Part shown: positions 57,005 to 64,000 of the stretch, piece by piece
How the letters are laid out: every line of letters begins with the position of its first letter
How positions within the stretch are numbered: the first letter of the stretch is position 1
Assembly (NCBI RefSeq): GCF_003369915.1
Contig: NW_022881614.1
Location: 13,818,001-13,882,000, forward strand
Direction of reading: 5' to 3'
DNA: 64,000 nucleotides
Source of the DNA: Drosophila miranda
Taxonomy: Eukaryota > Arthropoda > Insecta > Diptera > Drosophilidae
The notes under the pieces: model-generated
Databases searched by the model: none
Told to the model about the DNA's origin: nothing
The model's input: only the letters and a program-made list of their open reading frames with translations
Position numbers and translations under genes: made by a program

Positions 57005-57631
57005 CTGTATACAATGAGGTGGTAAGTATACATTTTTACGAACATTTTCAACATTATTTACATGTTCCGTGGTTTTTTGTTTGACTGATTGGTCAGTTTG
57101 GCCTTTGATTCGTTGTCACAAATCTGTGTTTTTGTATCTATTAGCAGGAGTTGGACCCACTTTTACGCCCACTATCTCCACCACGCCAAGCAGCACAGCC
57201 TGCAGCGCACGGGGAGAGGACAATCCGGCGTTCACTTCAGCAGTAGCAGGGACTTGAATCTCTCCAGATTTACATAAATCGGATCTATTAATTTATTTTT
57301 TTACGAAATATTTATTTACCTTGTCAGTGTTACCGTGAACTTATCGATCAAATATACGGTCGGACTCTTAGAAATATACCAAAATACACCGTCTCATTTT
57401 AAAAATATACCGTAAATATACTGACGAATTCAAGTTCTATTTTATATATTCCTCGTCTTTGATATTCCGTCAAATATTACCAGCTATATAGAACATTTAG
57501 CCGTGCCCACACAATTTTAGCTCATTGATGAATAAATTTTCTACACAATTGGTTAGTTTTTAGTCCTTGCTTTTATTGTATTTTGACTAAAACAAGGTTT
57601 AAACAAAATAGTTCAACAAAAAAAACAGTCG
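57005..57631. other. SANT upstream flank (copy 5), joined to pol
   Basis: Colinear with 49713-50341, with the same switch to pol after AACAGTCGCAA. DRE-like motif near 57343. No gene. Confidence 0.6.
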
Positions 57632-60244
57632 CAAAAACAAACATTAAAGCAGATATCCGCACCACCTCTGATACTCCAGTTTATTCACGATGTTACCCCC
57701 TACCAGTGGGATCCAAAACAGAAGTAGAGAAACAAATAAAAGAACTACTAGATGCCGGGATAATTAGACCATCTAGGTCCCCGTCCAATTCCCCCGTATG
57801 GCTGGGTCCGAAAAAAATGGATGCCTCTCAAAAGAAAAAATTCAGAGTAGTTATCGACTACAGGAAACTAAATTTAGTTACTGTTGCCGATAAATATCCC
57901 ATTCCAAATATAAATGAAGTTTTAGCACAACTAGGAAACAACAAGTTCTTTTCAGTACTAGATCTTAAAAGTGGTTTCCATCAAATTCTATTAATAAAAT
58001 CAGATATCGAAAGAACTGCATTCTCCATCAACAACGGTAAATACGAATTCACACGTCTCCCCTTTGGACTAAAAAATGCACCGGCAATATTCCAACGCAC
58101 CCTTGACGATATCCTACGACCACATATTGGTGAAATCTGCTATATTTATATTGACGACATAATTATTTTTGGAAAAGATGAAAAAACACATGCTAACAAT
58201 CTCGCGACCATACTCGATACCCTTGAACAAGCCAATATTAAATGCCAACTCGACAAATGCGAGCTCTTTAAAAATAAAGTAGAATTTTTAGGATTTATTA
58301 TTTCCGATAGAGGCATAGAAACCAATCCTGCAAAGGTGGAAGCCATTTCCAAGTATCCTTGTCCGAAAACATTAATGGATCTCAGATCCTTCCTAGGATT
58401 GTTCGGTTACTATAGAAGATTCATAAATAACTATGCAATGCTAGCCAAACCACTTACCTCATTATTAAGAGGGGAAGATGGTCGCGTATCTAAAAACAAT
58501 TCGAGCAAAAAAATCATTCACCTTGACCCAGAGGCAATGAAAGCTTTCAAAAAACTCAAGAACACCCTCATTTCGACAGAAGTCATTTTACAATACCCAG
58601 ATTTCAATAAAGAGTTTCAACTCACAACAGATGCCTCAAATTTCGCATTAGGAGCAGTTCTTGCTCAAAATGACAAACCAATATCCTTCATTTCCCGAAC
58701 CCTTTCGAAAGCCGAAGAAAATTATGCAGCAAACGAAAAAGAAATGCTAGCAATAATATGGTCATTGAAGTCTTTGAGAAATTATCTCTATGGGGGAGCA
58801 AAGGTAAAAATTTACACCGACCATCAACCCTTAACCCATTCCATGAGCGATTGGAATGGAAACGCGAGAATAAAACGATGGAGAACATTTTTGGAAGAGT
58901 ACGACTATCAGCTAATCTACAAACTAGGAAAAGCCAATGTAGTAGCTGACTCTTTGTCCAGAATCAAGGAAATAAACTCCATCACGACACAACATAGTAA
59001 CCAAAGTTCCTCCGAAAGGTTAATTCATAGTATGGAAATACCAATAAATGCTTTTAAAAACCAAATCTTTATAATTCCAGGAAACGAAAATAATTACAAA
59101 TTTAGTATACCATTTCCAACATTTCATCGACATGAAATTACACAAAACACATTCACAAATATTAAAAAAATACCTTAACACCTATGTTATTAATGGAATT
59201 CAAACAACCGAACATATTATGGGACAAATCCAAAAAATATACCCATCAAATTTCTTCCAATACAAAGTTAGATTCACACAAAGTAGAGTAGAAGATCTAA
59301 GTAACGAAAGCCAACAAGAAGAAGAGATCTTAAAAGATCACAACAGGGCCCACAGGAATGCCGTAGAAAATCAAAAACAACTCATCGAAAAATTCTATTT
59401 TTCAAAAATGAAACAGAAAATTTCCACTATAGTAAAGCAGTGTCAGATTTGTAAGGAAGTAAAATACGGCAGACACCCCACTAATCCCGAAATCGTGGAA
59501 ACACCAATACCACAATATCCAGGTCACACTATTCACATTGATATTTATTCCACAGAAAGAAATTTAGTTTTGACAGCAATAGACAAATTTTCCAAATTAG
59601 CCCAAGGAAGAATCATCAAATCCAAATCCATCGAAGATATAAAACCATCCCTGCATGATATTCTGTTTTATTTCGGCGTACCAAAAAATGTAGTAATTGA
59701 CAATGAAAAATCCTTAAAATCAGCTTCCATACCGTTTATGATGAAAGACCAATTGGGAATTCAGATATTTACAGCTCCACCCTACAATAGCTCAGTAAAT
59801 GGACAGGTAGAAAGATTCCATTCAACCCTCTCAGAAATAATGCGGTGTTTAAAAAGTAAAGGAATCTATAGCAAATTTCAAGAATTACTGAATCAGGCCA
59901 TTTACGAGTACAATTTCTCGATACACTCAGTAACCAACAGAAAACCGTTAGAAGTATTCTTTGGTAGAAACGTAACAACAAATCCTGACCAATACGAAAT
60001 AAGCCGACAAAATAATATTGACAAACTTAAAAACAAACAGGACTCGGATTTGAAAAATCACAACAAGAAAAAAAAACCGATAATACTATACTCACCAGGT
60101 CAAGAAATATTCGTAAAAATAAACACACGGTTAGGATCAAAATTGTCTCCAAGATTTAAAAAAGAAATAGTAAAAGAAGACAATAACACTACAATTAAAA
60201 CTGTGTCAGGAAAAATTGTTCACAAAAGTAACATAAAAAGTTAA
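57632..60244 (+). pseudogene. pol: pol: RT, RNase H and integrase, copy 3
   Basis: The RT-RNase H frame is open without interruption from the junction to 59178 (RVVIDYRKLN, YIDDIIIF, TTDASN..). Integrase is in another frame, 59132-60244, with H2C2 and D, D, E residues as in copy 2. The copy-2 stop is absent here, but the RT/integrase frame break is shared. No gag, protease, env or LTR belongs to this copy. Confidence 0.82.
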
Positions 60245-60293
60245 TAACTGTCCGATATTCATAGGTCCATGTCCATGTCCGTATTAAAATGAC

Positions 60294-60645
60294 TGTGGAG
60301 ATAATGTTTTTTATCCCCAATCGGCCGACTAATTATTTCGAATTAAATAAAACTCGGCGCAGAAATAAAATTACGATATGTTCTTTAATGCGTGACATCC
60401 AAATTGCAAGTGTGGCTTGCCTGCCCTTTACATTGCCGCTCCGCCGACGTCGGTAGGCAGACGCAAAGCGGAGATAGCGAAGAGCGAGCTGGCAGAGACC
60501 GTTTAGCAGGGCAAGCAAGCGCAGAGCTTTAACAAAAAAATGAGTGACATAGACATAAGTAACAAACAAAATAAGCGGCTGAGGTCCAAGAATTAGGTGC
60601 TATTTGGCAAGCAGCTAATCGGCTGGGTTCTGCTCCGAACATTCA
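60294..60645 (-). repeat. BEL/Pao 3' LTR
   Basis: 352 bp with TG..CA ends on the minus strand (TGAATGTTCGG to ATCTCCACA). Directly preceded on that strand by a G-rich polypurine run (CGGGGGG) at the end of the integrase region. It begins where the duplicated pol-env spacer is cut off. Confidence 0.65.
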
Positions 60646-61405
60646 CCCCCCGTTGGAAGGCAAAGGCTTTCAACAGATCCATCCTGAAGGGGCAGAACCG
60701 CTATTTTTCCAACGGCCCTCTTGAAAAGGCCTTTTTGAGTGCGGATGACGGCTACTCTGATGGTTCCATCTTTTCCTGGGATGACGCTCTCAATGCGGCC
60801 AAGCGGCCACCTTAATGGTGGCAGCGTTTCCTCCTTGATCATGACGAGCGCTCCTAGCTTGATGTTTGGAGACGATGACCGCCACTTGCTCCGCTCCTGA
60901 AGAATCGAAAGATACGCCGTACTCCATTTTCTCCAAAACGCCTGCTTCATTTGACACAGCCGCTGCCATCGACTAAGTAGGTTGACCCGGAGATGCGCCA
61001 CATCTGGCTCGTCGAATGCAGCTTTCGGGGCTCCATTGAGAAAGTGGTTTGGCGTGAGCACATCTAGATCATCGGGACTTTCTGTAATTGCATAAAGCGG
61101 ACGGGAATTTAACAAAGCAGAGATTTCACAAGCCAAGGTCTGAATTTCATCAAGAGTAAAAATGTAGGTCCCGACGATGCGATGAGAATGATATTTAGCT
61201 GCTTTAACAGCCGCCTCCCACAAACCCCCAAAATGAGGTGAGCGAGGGGGGATGAATTTCCAGTCGATTCCACTAGAAACGCAGAGATGTGACACAGCCG
61301 ACGTATGAGGATCGCTGAGGAACATTTGCCGAAGCTCCAAAAGCTAATTTTTTGCTCCTACAAAATTTGTAGCGTTGTATTTGTGTACCAAGGATAGCTC
61401 CTTTT
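60615..61405 (-). pseudogene. BEL/Pao integrase C-terminal fragment
   Basis: About 260 codons on the minus strand. A core fragment (YNATNFVGAK, then PPRSPHFGGLWEAAVKAAK with the catalytic Glu, LNSRPL) is followed by the BEL/Pao-type C-terminal domain (TPNHFLNG.., LGALVMIKEETLPPLRWPLG), ending inside the LTR. An in-frame TAG at 61344-61346 and truncation by a DINE-1 at 61405 show that it is dead. The upstream pol is missing. Confidence 0.8.
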
Positions 61406-62513
61406 TATACCCGATACTCAAAATGAGTATTGGGGTATATTAGATTTGTGGTAAAAGTGGATGTGTGTAACGTCCAGAAGGAATCGTTTCCGACCCAATA
61501 AAGTATATATATTCTTGATCAGCATCAATAGCCGAGTCGATTGAGCCCTGTCTGTCTGTCCGTCTGTCCGTCCGTCCGTCCGTCCGTCCGTCCCCTTCAG
61601 CGCCTAGTGCTCAAAGACTATAAGAGCTAGAGCAACGATGTTTTGGATCCAGACTTCTGTGATATGTCACTGCTACAAAAATATTTCAAAACTTCGCCCC
61701 GCCCACTTTCGCCCCCACAAAGGACGAAAATCTGTGGCATCCCCATTTTTAAAGATACGATAAAACCAAAAACGCAGAATCGGTGAGGATGACCATATCT
61801 TCTACAGCGCAAAATCTGAACCAGATCGAATAATGATTATAGCCAGAATCAAGAAAACAATTTCATTCTTTCTCGCTCTGTCTCTCTCTAACACACAGGT
61901 TTCATGGTCGGTTTTGTCAAACTCAAATATGAGTTCAAGGATCTCAGAACCTATAAGAGCCAGAGCAACCAAATTTGGTATCCACACTCCTGTGATATCG
62001 GACCTTGACCGTTTCGTGTCCAAATTTCGCCACACCCCCTTCCGCCCCCGCAAAGGACGAAAATCTGGGGCATCCACAAATCTCAGAGACTATTAAGGCT
62101 AGAGTAACCAAATTTGGTATCCGCACTTCTGTTAGATCTCACTATAAAACGTATATCTCAGAATTTCGCCCCACCCTTTTCCGCCCCCACAAAGGACGAA
62201 AATCTGTTGCATCCACAATATTGCACATTCGAGAAAACTAAAAACGCAGAATCATAGATAATGACCATATCTATCAGATTGCTGAATCTGGATCAGATCA
62301 GATAATTTTTATAGCCAAAAGGAACAAATCAATTTGCACTGGCTACGCAGCCCCCGACGTCACGCTCAGACTGATTTTCTGTCTCTCTCGCACGCACTCT
62401 TTGTCGTGGCGTTTAATATTAGCGGCGTCTGCCGGAGGAGAGCCGTACTGACTTAGTATCGGGTATAAATTTAGAGTTGCGGTCTCCGCAGCAACTCACA
62501 ACGTTCCCCCTCG
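61406..62513 (+). mobile_element. DINE-1/INE-1-type Helitron, full length (1108 bp)
   Basis: Best intact copy in forward orientation: TATACCCGATACTCAAAATG with palindrome, the GTATATATATTCTTGATCAG core, CCGTCCGTC repeat (61555-61590), several GGACGAAAATCTG-type internal repeats, then a GTTGCGG..CCGCAGCAAC hairpin (62474-62495) and ACGTTCCCCCTCG. Inserted between the BEL fragment and the CCT5 3' flank. Confidence 0.85.
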
Positions 62514-62711
62514 TTTATATACTTTTTGTTCTTTTCAAAAGAATTTAGTTGTTGATTAATAAATTTAAACAATTAATACAGATAAACATAAGTAGATGAG
62601 GCGATTCGCAGGTGTTCGTGAGAAAATAGCAAAGCGAAGGGGATGTGTGAAAAATCTATGTCTGGGTGCTGATCGATGTGTGTTGCGTGGCGAGGGCACT
62701 CAGAAAGTTCT
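62514..62711 (-). other. CCT5 3' UTR and flank
   Basis: About 200 bp between the DINE-1 and the CCT5 stop. AATAAATTT on the plus strand and TTTATTAATCAACAAC on the minus strand give no clear polyadenylation signal. Nothing else is seen. Confidence 0.45.
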
Positions 62712-64000
62712 CTACATGCTACCATCGTTCTTAGATCGCACGTCATCGATCTTGAGTATCATTTTGACGAGCTGGGTGGACAACAAGATTTGCTGTTTCT
62801 TCGAGTTCAACGACTCTACAACATTGTGGCTCTTCATGTCCGAATCGCCGGTCAGCATGCAGTCAACACCCAAGCTAGGTTTCTTCTCAGCTACCTGACT
62901 GGCCTTTAATTCCGACAGCGTTTCAATCGGATGGAGACCGCTGTTCTCGGCCAGGGCCAGGGGAATGCTCTCTTAGGCCACGGAAAAGGCGCGGAATGCG
63001 TACTGCTCCAGGGTAGACAGCTGATCGACCTCCTTGGCCACAGCCAGGGAGCAACTGATCTCTGCGGCTCCACCACCGTACACAATACGCGAGTCCTTGA
63101 CTAACGAGCGCACCACACAGATCGCATCGTGGATAGAGCGTTTGGCCTCGGCAATGATCATTGCGTTGCCTCCACGCAGAAAGATTGTGACTGCCTTTGA
63201 GTTTTTGCACTCCTCAATCACAAGCATTTTGTCCTTCGACGTGCCGAAAGCCATCTCACGCACGAGACCGGCTGATCCGAACTTTTCAGGAGTCAGCTCC
63301 TCAAACCGCGGAACAATGCGACCGCCAGTTGCAATAGCGATGAGCTCTATCTCAGGACCACCCACCCAGCGTACTGCGGGGAGATCCTGCTGCAGCATTA
63401 GATGGTTGGCTTCGTCGTCAAAGCCCCACTGACAGATGGCCAGAGTGGCACCGGCGTCTTTCACTTGCTTGACCATCAGCGTAAACTTCTCCTGCTCGTA
63501 CTCGCGCAGCGCCCTGTAGTCCTCGGCAGAGGTAAGGTCCAACTTATGCTTGTTCTTGGGCTTGGGAGGCTCAAATGGGCAGGTGAGGATGGCCAGCTTA
63601 ACATTTTTCAACTCTTTCGGCATTTGCGAGTGGCTAAGAGTCTTGTCCACAATGACGCCCTTCACCAGCATCGAGTCCTCCATGCGACCTCCGACCTTAG
63701 TCTCGATCTTGATGAGCTCAAAGTTGACATCCTTCTTTTCAATATCGGCCACATTGAGAACAGCGTCTACTGCCATCTCGACCATTTGACGATGGCATTT
63801 GTTCACAATCTTGCTTCCCAGCGTGGTCATAGCTATCTGAATGAGTTGCTCCTTATTGTTAGGATCCACGGGGAAGGGTTCAGCAATTGCATCGAGTTGC
63901 TTAATGGCTCACTGAGCAGCCAGCTCGAAGCCATCTGCAATGCGAATGGGATGAATGCCACGGTCGATCAAGCTCTCTGCCTGCTCTAGCAGTGCACCGG
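62712..64000 (-). pseudogene. CCT5: CCT5 (TCP-1 epsilon chaperonin subunit), 3' part, two nonsense codons
   Basis: A single continuous frame of about 429 codons to the natural stop TAG at 62714-62712, interrupted by TGA at 63911-63909 (..[18 protein letters not shown]) and TAA at 62975-62973 (..[19 protein letters not shown]). CCT5 is one of eight subunits of the cytosolic TRiC chaperonin that folds actin and tubulin. Family landmarks: [16 protein letters not shown] in the apical domain, [11 protein letters not shown] and [14 protein letters not shown] near the C-terminus. The 5' third lies beyond the window. Otherwise very well preserved, so inactivation is recent. No introns visible. Confidence 0.92.

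Larger units (their letters stand above)
47965..60293. repeat. Second tandem duplication: SANT pseudogene plus pol, period 7292 bp
   Basis: 47965-52996 is repeated as 55257-60293 with the same non-LTR insert, the same SANT deletions, the same SANT-to-pol junction and the same pol frame break. The second copy ends inside the pol-env spacer at a BEL LTR. Confidence 0.85.

Overview
This is eukaryotic, insect-type DNA that fits a Drosophila of the obscura group. It holds spliced genes with consensus GT/AG introns, many copies of a DINE-1/INE-1-type Helitron, a LOA/TRIM/Bilbo-like non-LTR retrotransposon, an errantivirus-type LTR retrotransposon, a BEL/Pao fragment and a hAT-type element. The two recognisable conserved single-copy genes, FANCI and CCT5, are both broken. 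Decaying host genes buried in transposons and tandem amplicons suggest a young non-recombining sex chromosome. My best guess is the D. miranda neo-Y (Muller C origin); this is inference and no search was run.

Layout. (1) 1-29404: three head-to-tail units of about 10 kb (reference points 1, 10180 and 20175). Each unit holds a LOA-like element (+), an AT-rich repeat-filled stretch, a DINE-1 piece (-), and a spliced Myb/SANT-like gene (-) with exons and splice sites preserved. The first unit is cut by the window edge and the third breaks off at about 29404. (2) 29450-32974: DINE-1 copies, including a 1.61-kb tandem duplication, ending inside the last FANCI exon. (3) 32975-40631: FANCI on the minus strand. 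It carries a nonsense codon, a hAT element with an 8-bp target duplication in a coding exon, a DINE-1 inside that hAT, and a partial internal tandem duplication.

(4) 40632-41163 is the FANCI 5' flank, which is also found next to the SANT gene in every amplicon. An errantivirus-like element with 580-bp LTRs (41164-41743 and 54674-55253) sits in this flank between TATA repeats. Its interior has been rearranged: gag and partial pol, DINE-1, an env fragment, DINE-1, a broken SANT copy, then pol, env and the 3' LTR. (5) 55254-60293 is a second, tandem copy of the block of SANT pseudogene plus pol (period 7292 bp). (6) 60294-61405 is the 3' end of a BEL/Pao element (-). (7) 61406-62513 is a full-length DINE-1. 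(8) 62712-64000 is the 3' part of CCT5 (-) with two in-frame stops.

How it fits together: FANCI and the SANT gene look like original neighbours, both on the minus strand and about 7 kb upstream of nothing else recognisable. The FANCI-SANT flank picked up transposons, and blocks carrying the SANT gene were then amplified by at least two tandem duplication events. No RNA gene, CRISPR array or prokaryotic feature was seen. Coordinates of transposon edges and exons were read by eye and may be off by a few bases.
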